Shown here: positions 1-9,600 of the stretch, in pieces
Position numbering within the stretch: position 1 is the stretch's first letter
Layout of the letters: each line of letters opens with the position of its first letter
From: Schistocephalus solidus
Taxonomy: Eukaryota > Platyhelminthes > Cestoda > Diphyllobothriidea > Diphyllobothriidae
Assembly: GCA_017591395.1 (NCBI GenBank)
Contig: WEDG01000819.1
Coordinates: 269,001 to 333,000 of the forward strand
Reading direction: 5' to 3'
DNA length: 64,000 bases
Notes under the pieces: generated by a model
What the model saw: the letters and a program-made list of their open reading frames with translations, nothing else
What the model was told of the DNA's origin: nothing
Database searches by the model: none
Position numbers and translations under genes: made by a program

Positions 1-1682
1 TCACGTTTAGCTATACAAGGGTAAGCGAAATGAGCTCCCTTTTCAACTTTGTATTGACATTTTGATATTTCACCTTAAGATTGGCAGTTCGCGCAGCGTC
101 GGACTCTGGCAGTGCAATGGCGTATCAATGAGTGCTACCGGCAGATGTCGGGGAATGGCCTTTTCCGACTGATCCGGCGTCAGCAGCTCGTACTACTCTT
201 GCTGCAGGCTACAGGCGTCTGGCTTTGAAATCCTGGCCAGCGGTTCATTTATAATTTAAGCTTAACGTTCTGTCAACTGTTTAACATGTATCCTTTTCAG
301 CTGACGCAAGCGGAAATGCGAAAGCAGGCTAGCCAATGTAATGGCGATTGTTGTAGAAACAAATTTGCCGTCGACCGATATAAAAATACGCAAAACCATC
401 GAAGTGCATGCCTGATGGATCGATTATATTTGCGTAAGCGAACACACTCAATGGGCAAGGACGCAGTATGCTACCGAACTCAAGGAACCTAAACTGCACC
501 TTGCCTAGGGTCTACGTCTCTTTTCAGGCCATGCAATGTGATTGGTGGGACCGGCTCCTTGATCTCCGACCTGGCACGAATCCCGCAATGACGATTCGCT
601 TCACTGCTATGGGCGTTTTGGCGATGATTGGCACAATTTTTAACTTTTTCCGCTTAGTTCCAAGGTCATCGATTGACTTATTTAAACGTTTTTCGTGAAA
701 ACATACAAATTTTGTAAACATTTTAACACATCATCGGGGTTGTTGTAAAATAATATATACATGAAACGTGTGATTAATTATAAAAACCGTGACTCCTTTT
801 TTGTTCAATTAAGAACCTTAAGCCATCCCAGGTTAAATTAAAGATTTATGTGAAGCAATTCACGTCGGATCCATCCACCGTGATGAACGAAGATACTCAG
901 ACTGTTTTTGAGGTTCAACCCACTGTGGCTTTTTTTTCAAAAATTTGAATATATTTTATAAAATTTGAAAATGAAAAATTTTGGGAAATCTCTAAGGATA
1001 TCAGACTTTGTCTTTAAATTTGAGAATCCGCGCTGACTTATTGCTGGCAAAGGGCATCTTCAGTGGATTTTGCTACACAACGCCGATACTCAACTTCTGT
1101 GGACGTTGTCTCACGACCGCGTATAAAAGTTATTCGTAAAAGATGCTCCGGCTCCAGCCAAATCGCACGTTGGGCTGAATAGAAACCTTAATTCAAATAC
1201 TAGTCATAACGTCCTTTGATTTAGCTTCCAGTTCACAGATAAGCTCGGAATGCGCATAACAGTATTTCGGAGTACATAAGCAAACTTTATTGAAAATTTG
1301 ACTGGCTACAAACCATCAAATTTAAGTCAACTACTTCGGCGTGATTCAGCCTCGGCGCACCATAAGCATGAAGACGACGAGCGAATACAAATTGTATGCT
1401 ACAAAATATTACAACAGACTTCAAAGAAAGCGAGCCCAGCGATGTGAAAAGAATATATTGGCTTTATTGCTTAGTCTTTGTGGGCATAGTGCATGATTGC
1501 CGCAGTTATAGCCTACGTAAAGACATTGTGATCTCTTCCCGAAATCCAGGTATACATCTGTACACAGGGAACGTGCTCAAGCTCACATTCACTGTGTGCA
1601 TAGTGCGGCAATAAGTGACATGGGAGGGGATTTTGCACATTCCAAGAGTTCAAAACGTAGGCGGCAGTGGAAAAACTAAGAT
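1..1682. other. AT-rich non-coding stretch, no gene recognised
   Basis: No coding family, RNA gene or repeat was recognised here. A 5'-TTTTCAG acceptor-like site at 521-527 opens a plus-strand frame of 57 codons (528-698), but no donor or homology supports it as an exon. The rest is AT-rich and full of stops on both strands. Confidence 0.5.
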
Positions 1683-1710
1683 GCTATATATATATATATA
1701 TATATATATG
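1683..1710. repeat. (TA)n microsatellite
   Basis: A pure TA dinucleotide run of about 13 units abuts the 3' tail of the minus-strand SINE that follows. Similar TA runs flank the neighbouring SINE and Penelope-like copies, so it may be an insertion target or a tail. Confidence 0.9.
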
Positions 1711-2010
1711 AAATGGAACTGACAAAGACAAGGGAGACCGGAATGGCCATTTCTGGCTTATTAGCCGTCATCAGCCAGTCATACCCAATCCCTAGTGTGG
1801 CACACCTGGGATTCGAACCCGCGACCTTTGGTATTTGAGTCGAACGCTCTACCATTGAGCCACGGGCTCGTTGTTTTATCGGTTGTGATCGGGAATTTGA
1901 TGATAGTGTGGGGCTCACCGATCTGCTTAAGGAACATGTATGTTTCGTTGTGCCCTGGAGCTCAGACTAGAGCTCTCGCAGGTGGTCGCATAGCGACGTG
2001 TAGCATATGA
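1709..2010 (-). mobile_element. tRNA-headed hammerhead SINE, copy A (full unit)
   Basis: On the minus strand this unit reads leader, then a tRNA-like head with an A box like GGCTCAATGGTAGAGCG and a B box GGGTTCGAATCCC (plus-strand 1807-1870), then a hammerhead fold (1732-1786), then a tail ending CCATTTCAT next to a TA run. The leader, about 110 bases, occurs again before the next unit, so units are joined in tandem. Internal pol III promoter boxes and a ribozyme in one short element recall the Schistosoma Sm-alpha family, known from the literature. The flatworm link is inference. It has no coding capacity. Confidence 0.75.
1732..1786 (-). ncRNA. Type I hammerhead ribozyme fold in SINE copy A
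   Basis: Reading the minus strand: outer GGG/CCC pairs, a small internal loop, stem I GACUGG paired with CCGGUC, core CUGAUGA, stem II GGCU-AAUA-AGCC, core GAAA, a loop-less stem III from palindromic UGGCCA, and cleavage site AUU before CCGG. All three stems and both core strands are in the correct order. One oddity is a C·A mismatch where the 10.1-11.1 G-C pair is normally found. A loop-less stem III suggests that the active form is a dimer. Confidence 0.7.
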
Positions 2011-2158
2011 TGAAATGGAACCGACAAAGACAAGGGAGACCAGAATGGCCATTTCTGGCTTATTAGCCGTCATCAGCCAGTCATACCCAATCCCAAGTGT
2101 GGCACACCTGGGATTCGACTCCGCGACCTTTGGTATTTGAGTCAAACGCTCTACCATT
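2011..2158 (-). mobile_element. tRNA-headed hammerhead SINE, copy B (5'-truncated)
   Basis: This tandem minus-strand neighbour of copy A has tail, hammerhead region (2034-2088) and tRNA-like B box, but stops abruptly inside the A box at 2158. There the orientation flips to the plus strand. The B box carries a substitution (GGAGTCGAATCC), so pol III activity is probably reduced. Confidence 0.7.
2034..2088 (-). ncRNA. Hammerhead ribozyme fold in SINE copy B
   Basis: Core CUGAUGA, stem II GGCU-AAUA-AGCC, GAAA and UGGCCA are identical to copy A. Stem I pairs GACUGG with CUGGUC on the other side, so one pair differs from copy A. Confidence 0.6.
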
Positions 2159-2500
2159 CCAGTCTCCCTTGTCTTTGTCGGTTCCATTTCATAATATGCT
2201 ACACGTCGCTATACGACCACCTGCGAGGGCTCTAGTCTGAGCTCCAGGGCACAAAGGAACATACATTTTCCTTAAGCAGATCGGTGAGCCCCACACTATC
2301 ATCATATTCCCGATCACAACCGACAAAACAACTAGCCCGTGGCTCAATGATATAACGTTTGACTCAAATACCAAAGGTCGTGTGTTCAAGTTTTAGGTGT
2401 GCCACACTTGAGATTGGGTATGACTGGCTGATGACGGCTAATAAGCCAGAAATGGCCATTCCGGTCTTCCTTGTCTTTGTCGGTTCCATTTCATTATATG
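2159..2500 (+). mobile_element. tRNA-headed hammerhead SINE, copy C (plus strand)
   Basis: The plus-strand order is tail of a preceding unit, leader (CTACACGTCGCTAT motif near 2200), tRNA-like head (about 2335-2400) and hammerhead (2416-2470). The A box (GGCTCAATGATATAACG) and B box (GTGTTCAAGTTTT) are damaged, so transcription from this head is unlikely. Together with copies A and B it forms a roughly 900-base imperfect inverted repeat. Confidence 0.7.
2416..2470 (+). ncRNA. Hammerhead ribozyme fold in SINE copy C
   Basis: Core CUGAUGA, stem II GGCU-AAUA-AGCC, GAAA, palindromic UGGCCA and stem I GACUGG/CCGGUC are all intact. The outer GGG/CCC pairing is weakened to GGG/UCC. Confidence 0.65.
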
Positions 2501-2606
2501 CTACACGTCGCTATGCGACCGCCTGTGAGGGTTCTAGTCTGAGTTCCAGGGCACAACGGAACATAAATGTTCCTTAAGCAGCTCGGTGAGCCACACACTA
2601 TCAGAT
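2501..2606 (+). mobile_element. SINE leader fragment, tandem continuation of copy C
   Basis: The leader sequence of a further unit follows copy C and breaks off at CACACTATC into a TA run. It shows that the right arm, like the left arm, is a partial tandem dimer. Confidence 0.6.
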
Positions 2607-2649
2607 ACATATATATATATATTTAGAAGCAAAGGCGTTCTTTGGGAAA

Positions 2650-2720
2650 CAAAAGGTAACTTTATTATGAAAAATTTTCGACGCTGGCACCCCAGATCGT
2701 CGTCAGACTTGTGGTAAGTG
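2650..2720 (-). ncRNA. Hammerhead-like core in the 3' region of PLE 1 (minus arm)
   Basis: The minus strand reads CUGACGA, a C, a hairpin of GAU-CUGG / CCAG-C-GUC with loop GGUG, then GAAA. Core strands and stem II are in hammerhead order. PLEs are known to carry hammerheads in their terminal repeats. No partner for stem I (ACCACAAGU side) was found nearby, so this may be a half-motif. Confidence 0.4.
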
Positions 2721-2790
2721 TGCAAAAACAGTTCAAATTTAATACGTGCCGGAAAAATCGATATTGCTTTGTCATTCCTGCCAATTGTTG

Positions 2791-3783
2791 TCATTGTGGG
2801 GGTATTTCCATTTTGATTGGCTCTCGTTTCTTCCCGCTTTCTTTCAGGTAGTCGTACACATGGTCTAATTCGATGTGTCGGTTGATGCATGAGTCATCTG
2901 AGAAAACGGCCTCTAAAAATTCTCGGCCTTTCTTAGATGGACAGGAGGCAACAATGCGGGTTTTGTCCCAGGCAAATTTGTGTCCTGTTTCTAGCGTGTG
3001 CATGGCAACTTGAGACAAGTGGTCTCGCCTCCTTACTGCCAATTGATGTTCGTGTATGCGCGTGGAGGCTGATTTTCCTGTCTGACCACAGTACATCGCA
3101 TTGCAGCTGTTACATGGTATCTTGTAAACGACTTCTTTTTTATCTAAATAGCCAACCCTATCCTTTGGGTGTAGAAGCTGGTTTCGTAGTGTAGTCGTTG
3201 GTTTGTGCGCCACTTGAATTTGATGTTTTCGCAGGTGCCTTTCAACGAGTTCGGACACGTTCTTGATGTACGGAAGTGTTCGCCAGTTCTTTGATTTGGG
3301 CGCTTGACCGGAACAATCTAGTTCCTTGTCCTTTTCTTTTAACTTCTGTCGTCTCATGCATCGATGTATAAATTCTCTTGGATAACCATTTCTGCAAAAT
3401 AGTTTGAATAAATAACTGAGTTCGTTTTGGTAAAGTTCATTATCAGAACAGTGCGTTTTAGCTCGTTTGAGTAGGCTGTTAACAGTACTCCGCTTGTGAG
3501 CAATAGGGTGGTTGCTCTGGTAATGCAGGATAATTTCCGCATAAGCTTCCTTGCGGTAAACCGATGTTTGAAATGTCCCGTCAGTCTTTCGCTGTACGAG
3601 GACGTCAAGAAACGGGAGTTTACTGTCAATTTCTCTTTCGAGCGTGAAGGTGATACCTGGTACCGTTGAGTTTATAATGCTATGCAGCCTTTCTAGTTGA
3701 TCCTTTTTAACGATAACAAACGTGTCATCCACGTAGCGAACCCATAATTTGGGGTTAACTAGTGGTAAGGCTGTAGCCCAAAA
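2791..3783 (-). pseudogene. PLE reverse transcriptase C-terminus plus GIY-YIG endonuclease
   Basis: An uninterrupted frame of about 330 codons begins with RT palm sequence containing the catalytic YVDD (codons at about 3726-3737). It passes through the PLE thumb and linker (KLPFLDVLV near 3600) and ends with a GIY-YIG domain: YKIPCNSCNAMYCGQTG near 3060-3115, followed by a conserved HEH and the C-terminal region. The Cys and His residues typical of PLE nucleases are present. In the family it makes target DNA breaks and copies RNA at the break. The RT fingers and N-terminal domain are missing, so it cannot act on its own, but the lack of stops indicates a young insertion. Confidence 0.85.
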
Positions 3784-3847
3784 GGCTGGTACCCCAGGTC
3801 GTCGTTAGACTTGTGGTTAGTGGGCAAAAACAGTTTAAATTTAATAC

Positions 3848-4240
3848 GTGCAGCTTGTACACCCTAAGGAGAGGGTCGGCTATTTAGATAAAAAAGAAGT
3901 CGTATACAAGATACCATCTAACAGCTGCAATGCCGTGTACTGTGGTCAGACAGGAAAGTCAGCCTCCACGCGCAAACATGAACATCAATTGGCAGTAAGG
4001 AGGCGAGACCACTTGTCTCAAGTTGCCATGCACACGCTAGAAACAGGACACAAATTTGCCTGGGACAAAACCCGCATTGTTGCCTCCTGTCCATCTAAGA
4101 AAGGCCGAGAATTTTTAGAGGCCGTTTTCGCAGATGGCTCATGCATTAACCGACACGTCGAATTAGACCATGTGTACGACTACCTGAAAGAAAGCGGGAA
4201 GAAACGAGAGCCAATCAAAATGGAAATACCCCCACAATGA
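3848..4240 (+). pseudogene. GIY-YIG endonuclease fragment of PLE 1 right arm
   Basis: The open frame (130 codons) covers only the nuclease domain, with YKIPSNSCNAVYCGQTG near 3907-3957 and an identical C-terminus to the left arm. About ten residues differ from the left copy. The first cysteine of the CxxxC-like pair is now serine, which should disturb metal binding. It has no RT and lacks an evident start of its own. Confidence 0.8.
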
Positions 4241-4284
4241 CAAAAATTGGCAGGAATGACAAAGCAATATCGATTTTTCCGGCA

Positions 4285-4360
4285 CGTGTTAAATTTGAAC
4301 TGTTTTTGCACACTTACCACAAGACTGACGACGAGCTGGGGTGCCAGCGTCGAAAATTTA
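4285..4360 (+). ncRNA. Hammerhead-like core in PLE 1 right arm
   Basis: It has CUGACGA, a C, a hairpin based on GCUGG/CCAGC with loop GGUG, then GAAA. This is the inverted counterpart of the left-arm motif. Stem II differs at one position but still pairs. No stem I partner was identified. Confidence 0.35.
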
Positions 4361-4431
4361 CATTATAAAGTTACCTTTTGTTTCCCAAAGAACGTCTTTG
4401 CTTCTAATTATATTTCTTGGGATGCCTGTTT

Positions 4432-4435
<4 letters not shown>

Positions 4436-4491
<56 letters not shown>
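4436..4491. repeat. (TA)n microsatellite, about 28 units
   Basis: This pure TA run lies 20 bases beyond the right end of PLE 1. Confidence 0.95.
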
Positions 4492-4493
<2 letters not shown>

Positions 4494-4666
4494 AGGAAAT
4501 AATTTCTGAAATTATTAAGTGCAGGACATGGAGTCAGATGATTCGGACATGACTTTTTAGGGTCAGACCCAAATTTTAATGAACATTTGGGTCGAAGACA
4601 ATCAACCACTGTGGAATAACCACGTAATGCCCATTCTACAAAAAAGTAGTACTACAAGTAGTATGA

Positions 4667-4825
4667 ATCGTATATGGCACATATATTATACCGTACTTCT
4701 GAGATAGGTACTACTCGTTGCTGCGTCACGCAGCAGCAGAAACATCGGCGAAACACGTGTCTGGGCTTTTAGCTAGTTCCTATGTCGGAAGTACGGTAAA
4801 ATATATGTGCCATATATATATATAC
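4667..4825. repeat. Long hairpin: 40-base inverted repeat with structured loop
   Basis: The arms at 4667-4709 and 4777-4822 are reverse complements with about three mismatches (TATATGGCACATATAT... against its complement). The 67-base loop contains a second hairpin, GCTGCG-TCA-CGCAGC, and a GAAACACGTGTC segment. GAAA, a CAC/GUG loop-less stem and UC resemble the 3' half of a hammerhead, but no CUGANGA strand is present. Confidence 0.6.
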
Positions 4826-6285
4826 GCAATATAAGTTGACAAAGCGATGTAACTCAAGTAAGCGAACGTCCTCATTCTTGTTGATTTTATTGATCCTCTG
4901 GTTGGCTGTCTGCACATCCAAGCAGAAGAGCCGCCTAAAAGGAGCATTCAAATTACGTTGGAATTAACAAAGCAAATTAACAACAAGATTTTTCTTTTAA
5001 ATGTGAATATTTGTGTTAGGTGTATTAGAGGTTGGACTAGTTTTTATCATCTATATTTCGTAATCTGTCTGCAGCTGACTGTGGAAGTTCTAGCCCAAGA
5101 CTACTGGGAAATTATGAATTTTCCCTATTTTATTCTTGCTTCATTTAGTATCTTGATGACTACTCGTAAAAAGCGTTCAGTATTAATGTTGGCTACCTAC
5201 GGAGCATGGACGTATAGCTCTGATTTAGAGTTCAGGTTTAAACGTCAAGGAAATTCAAACGCGGATGGTATTTAACTTGAAGACAAGAACCAATCAATTT
5301 TCACCTTATTTTGATCTCCGTATTATTGGTTAACCTTCTTAATTATATAACAACTGTACACCATAGTTCTAAAATGAATTTAAACACCCACATTCCTTTC
5401 ACAAAGAGGGTCATCTCTGGGACTACTTCTTCGTTTTGCATAAAATCCTTTTACGAAAAATGCCAACATGTTATTGCACATTAGTTAACGTAGAAAACTA
5501 CAGGGAAAACTAAACGAAATGTCATATATAACAAAAGAGAGAGAGAAGGTTGTCTCAAAAGCGTACATTAACTAGAATTTAACTGGAATATACTGGAATT
5601 TTACAGGCTTTTTTGTAAAATTTTGTTCGGTATGCAAATTCAATCGTCCATAACGTCTGACTTTCAAATTTACGTTAAGGTGATAAAAAAGTTGTCAAGA
5701 TTACAAATTTGTGTCAAACATGAGAGCTTTAATAGGGAAAAATACTACTTTTATCAATCGAAGAAAGTAGAGCATTACTCGCTAATGTCCTATTCGTATC
5801 GTCAGTTATAAAATAGCAGGTGCAACCCAGAAAACTGACAGTTTCAACCAAAGTATTGTTCTTGCATACAAACAGCAGTATGAAGCCTTTTGAATTTCCT
5901 GCATCTGTGAATGGCAAATTATATGCTGATTAAACAGCAGAGTACCCGTCCTAAACAAAGCTATTCAAACCGTAAAACACGGCAATTATTCCTTTTTATG
6001 TTTCGTTTGCGTAATTTTAATTACCCTTTTCCCCTGTGCCTGCAAATAAATGCTGGTAAACCTTTTTAGTATCTGAAATATATGCTTAGTGTGAAAAGTG
6101 CTCTTTGAAAGCAATTATTTTCCCCCGGTACGGTAAGATACTATCACAAAAAAAATAAAAATGCCGAGTTAGTGTTTTAAAACTGATTACCTGACAGAAA
6201 AAAAGCAAACCAGTTCTTTTGCATAAAATCCAGTTTTTTTAAGAGCAGATGTAAGGACAGCTGCGTAAATTAAACTCAGATAGTA
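4826..6285. other. AT-rich, no gene recognised
   Basis: There are only short unsupported open frames and a short GA tract (about 5530-5546). A minus-strand frame at 5729-5917 is open but lacks a convincing acceptor. Confidence 0.5.
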
Positions 6286-6289
6286 AATG

Positions 6290-6880
6290 GTATTTAATTT
6301 AGGTCAATTTTTACAGCGTCATCAGATGCACGATGCGTGCAATCAAACTGAGGATTACCATTGGCCAGCAGCTTTGACCTACTGTTCGCGTATGATGGTG
6401 CACTGCGTCAACTTCCGATTGAACATCAAAACAGAGGAGACGATGATCATGCCTCAGTCAGACCTAAGCAGGGATTTCAAAGGACCTCACATCACAATTA
6501 ATAGAGCTTAGCTAGTTACTATGGGAAAATATCAGGATCCACAACGAAGTGGCGTATAAAACCTCAAATTGCCGGCTATAGACTTCAACCTCGAATCTCC
6601 AAGTACTTCGACGGAACACACAATTCAGGTTATACAGGGAAGGAGGCAAAAGCATGAACTGTCTACAACACTTTGGCAATGAAGGAACCACATGTTCCTT
6701 ATCTGTTTCCATAGAACACTTAAGCATCTCTGACATTGAATTCCTTGAAAGGAACGGAAGCCTCAATTTCCATGTCCTGCAGAGACGGCTAGAAATGATG
6801 AACATCTAGTAAGGCGACTCTTCTACGGTGACGTATGAACAACTGCTCGCCGAAAAGGATGGTAAAAATGACATCGTACA
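6290..6880 (+). pseudogene. RTE-type reverse transcriptase, C-terminal fragment
   Basis: Translated pieces in changing frames match the end of the RT and the thumb/linker of flatworm RTE elements from memory. A segment NFRLNIKTEETMIMPQ (about 6400-6455) corresponds to the stretch after the FADD box. EFLERNGSLNFHVLQRRLE (about 6738-6795) matches the conserved VLERTGILSI motif, and RRLFYGDV (about 6811-6835) the KRLFYGDV motif. Frameshifts and stops throughout make it an old, 5'-truncated copy. The catalytic motifs lie outside the surviving part. Confidence 0.6.
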
Positions 6881-8920
6881 GTAGATTTCCTGCCTCATGG
6901 AATATTGGCATCAAAATTTGAGGAGGTAGTATCCCACACCTTTTATTGTGTTATTGTTGCTTGCTGAATTGAATTGATGTGCAGAAAGCTGTTCACAAAT
7001 GAGGAGTTCACTTCAAATCTGTTTATTTAAAGGAAAATTGTGCTTAATAGGGCCCAATTCGGTGTCTTGTACTACCCAGGAATTTACCTATGACATCGAA
7101 AGCTACGGATCAAACATTTTGTTTCTGTACGTTGTACTATAAAAGAACATTTATATAAACCAGAAAAGGTATTGATATATCCTTTCAGAGAACGGAAAAT
7201 ATGGTTTTTGTTCACAAAAATCAAGTAAATGCAGATATGAGAAATTCCATAATTTCAAGGATAAAAAACAGATTCAGTTTACAAAATACAGTTTTTAAAA
7301 TTTGTGAAGTTTTGTACCGCAAAATTCAGTAATACAAATGCATGACTATACTTTGTTTTACCACACCGATAATCAGGACCTCAACCATGCATTTCTATGT
7401 GAAGCCGGGACATGCTGTCAATTTTCTCTGTCACAACGTAAGCTAAAGACCCCCAGACAATTGTCTCTGCCGTTGCCTATGAACGAATGAGGAAAATTGA
7501 AACGGAAATTGCAGAAGATTGTTTTTTTTCGCAATATCTTTGCATATATTTGGCCACTCAGTTATGCATTTGCAATCTTAGAACTGGGCCAAAAAGTAAT
7601 CAAGTATAGCAAAAACGCACTGATAGAAAGAAATAAGTGAGAACTTTCATTATCTGCAGACATTGTATCCTTATTTCCAGATATTTCGAAAAACTAGTCG
7701 AACTTATTTTTTTTCCTTGACTCGATCTTGGAAAAGGTTAAGTGCGCACACATTCGACAATGAAATAACAAGGTAACACGTTTTTGAAAGAAGTAACTTA
7801 AAACAAGAGTAAGCTTAATTAATCTATGTCATATTAATTGCCAAATTGTGATGTGGGCATTTATTTTTCTCGGCAATGATTTGCCAAGTATGAGCCAAAC
7901 GGACATTTGCATTAGAAAAAATGTCTCAAAACTCACTATTTTGGTAAAAGCCTTTAAGAAACATCTTATTTTGAAGGTTTTGATAAGAAAATACAACAGC
8001 ATCTACATTTATGGGCAATGGACAGAAAACACAGGAAATCATAGAGTATTCACCTTTATTTCAAGGACAATCTGGAACTCATCGTAATCCAACACGCGAA
8101 ATATTTATAAAGAAATTTAACAAAAGGAAAAGCCGCTTAATCTGCATAAAATGACACGTTTAATATTCCACCTGCCTATTATCTTTAAATTTATTATTCA
8201 CTGACCAATCAGTCAACATGTGAGCTTATGAGAAATTTTATTCCTGTGACGTCCCTATCGGCGCAATCAAGCAAAAATCTGTTTTTCTTAGTCAAGTGTA
8301 ACTAAACCAATGTATAAACGGACGAAAAAACCACCAGTTCTCGTGAAACCGTGTTGGAATATAACCCTGAAATTTTAGCTGTTTGGTTACGGTCATACTT
8401 TGCATTGTCCTTAATATGGAAGAATACTTCCTTGGAATAAACACTAAAGAACTATTTTCCATATTAATTCGACTTGGGGTGTTTTATTTACTCGTTTGTT
8501 TACAAGGACAAGCATTCTGTACATTTAAAAGTTTAGGTTAATTTACTTACCCGAAAAAAAACTACTTTCGAATGTAACTATACTTTTGCTTCGGTACAAA
8601 CCCGTTCTTTTGCATGGAAAGGATTCCTGTACATTTAAAACTTCCGTTTATTTGTAAACACCACATTTAAATGCTGTCTGAATTTGTCGTTTTTATGAAA
8701 CAACAACAAAATAGTAAGTCGTTAACCACAATTTGCCTTCTTTTTTAAGAATGGTCGCTTCTGTACTGTTGCAACACTTTTGGGGACGCAGTATGGGCTG
8801 ATTTTGCATGGATTTTATGAGATAGGACATCCTCTGTATAGCGCTTCTGCTACCTCCTCTAAAGAAGACGCAATTCCATCAGGTCACCGTAGGCGATTTC
8901 GTACAGGACCAACCGACGTT
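6881..8920. other. AT-rich, mostly featureless
   Basis: No repeat family was recognised. The only item of note is the exon-like segment at 7681-7772, listed separately. Confidence 0.5.
7681..7772 (+). CDS. Possible internal exon, unidentified protein
   Basis: The acceptor TATCCTTATTTCCAG ends at 7680 and the donor AAG|GTAACA starts at 7773. Between them the frame ATA TTT CGA... is open for 30 codons plus two bases. The peptide is basic and unrecognised. No neighbouring exon was found, so it may be chance. Confidence 0.25.
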
Positions 8921-9600
8921 GGGGAAAGCCATGATGACTAGAGCCCAATCTGCGAAGCCAATCAGACCACCGTTGTGAAAGCTAAAATAGGGGCTTGCAA
9001 TTCTCAACCGCCTCTGAGTAACAAAACCATCTCCCAACCCCTCCTATCAGACGTTTCAAGCGCACATCAATCTCATCGGACATCTTCAGAGACAATGCAG
9101 TGACGATGCTCCAATCCACCTCCTGCCTCCTCAACCGTAAACAGTGTCAGATCTACTAAAATCCGATGACTTCAATGGCGTCAAAGACTAAGTCCACCAC
9201 CGTTAAGGACATTTCTGATGACCTCTCGACGAATTTTCCATCCCCAGTGTCACTCCTACAACCTCCGTGGCAACGTCTATACCCCTGAACCATCATCGCT
9301 CCCACTCCCACTCAACACCGTAACGGCGGACTCGATTCGAATCTGTTTACAATGTGCTCGCAACTTCAGATCACGCATCGACCTAGTCGGTCCCTTTCGA
9401 GTTCATCGCACAGAGATTGACGAATCAGTACAAGGAGAGGAAACATGCACCTCTCGTGTTCGCTACGCACATAGAACTCCTCATTCACGAAAACCTGCAA
9501 TAAAGGGAGACCAGTCCAACCACGTCACCAGACGTCTCACCAGCATGTACAGCCCCCAGAATTCCGCCCCTCAGCATCCTCCAGGTGTATGAAATCGACG
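8921..9600 (+). pseudogene. RTE element 3' end with zinc-finger-like tail
   Basis: The plus strand encodes, with breaks, the low-complexity Ser/Thr/Pro linker and the C-terminal finger region that follow RT in certain flatworm RTE elements. ICLQCARNFRSRIDLVGPF and RVHRTEIDESVQG (about 9340-9440) match the pattern CPHC-RTFTSRIGLVGHLRIHRTE. Here the first Cys pair survives (CLQC), but the GH of the first His position is GP and the second finger is degraded. Base composition is richer in GC than the surroundings. It is a 5'-truncated relic. Confidence 0.6.

Larger units (their letters stand above)
2624..3850 (-). mobile_element. Penelope-like element 1, left (minus) arm, 5'-truncated
   Basis: From 3850 downward the minus strand shows a short piece of the element's own terminal sequence (3787-3850), a truncated reverse transcriptase joined directly to a GIY-YIG nuclease (2791-3783), and a 3' region with an AATAAA signal near 2665. 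The terminal piece at the 5' end matches the 3' end at 2670-2745, which is the pseudo-LTR arrangement known for Penelope-like elements. TA runs lie at both outer edges of the whole inverted structure. Confidence 0.8.
3848..4415 (+). mobile_element. Penelope-like element 1, right (plus) arm: GIY-YIG and 3' end only
   Basis: This plus-strand copy begins at the pseudo-LTR junction and repeats the last 570 bases of the left arm, about 95% identical by eye. It ends at the same TTTGCTTCTAA sequence before a long TA run. The two arms form an inverted repeat around a 670-base centre that holds the RT segment. The left-arm AATAAA is changed here to ATTATAAAG. Confidence 0.8.

Noticed and set aside
1795..2390. 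Several 60-90 codon open frames on both strands
   Set aside because: They are translations of the SINE palindrome, and the same peptides appear in mirror image. The sequence is explained by the non-coding element.
2937..3194. Plus-strand open frame opposite the Penelope-like protein
   Set aside because: Antisense shadow of a recognisable RT and nuclease frame.
6512..6805. 97-codon minus-strand frame with a good acceptor
   Set aside because: The opposite strand matches conserved RTE reverse transcriptase blocks in order, which explains the sequence better.
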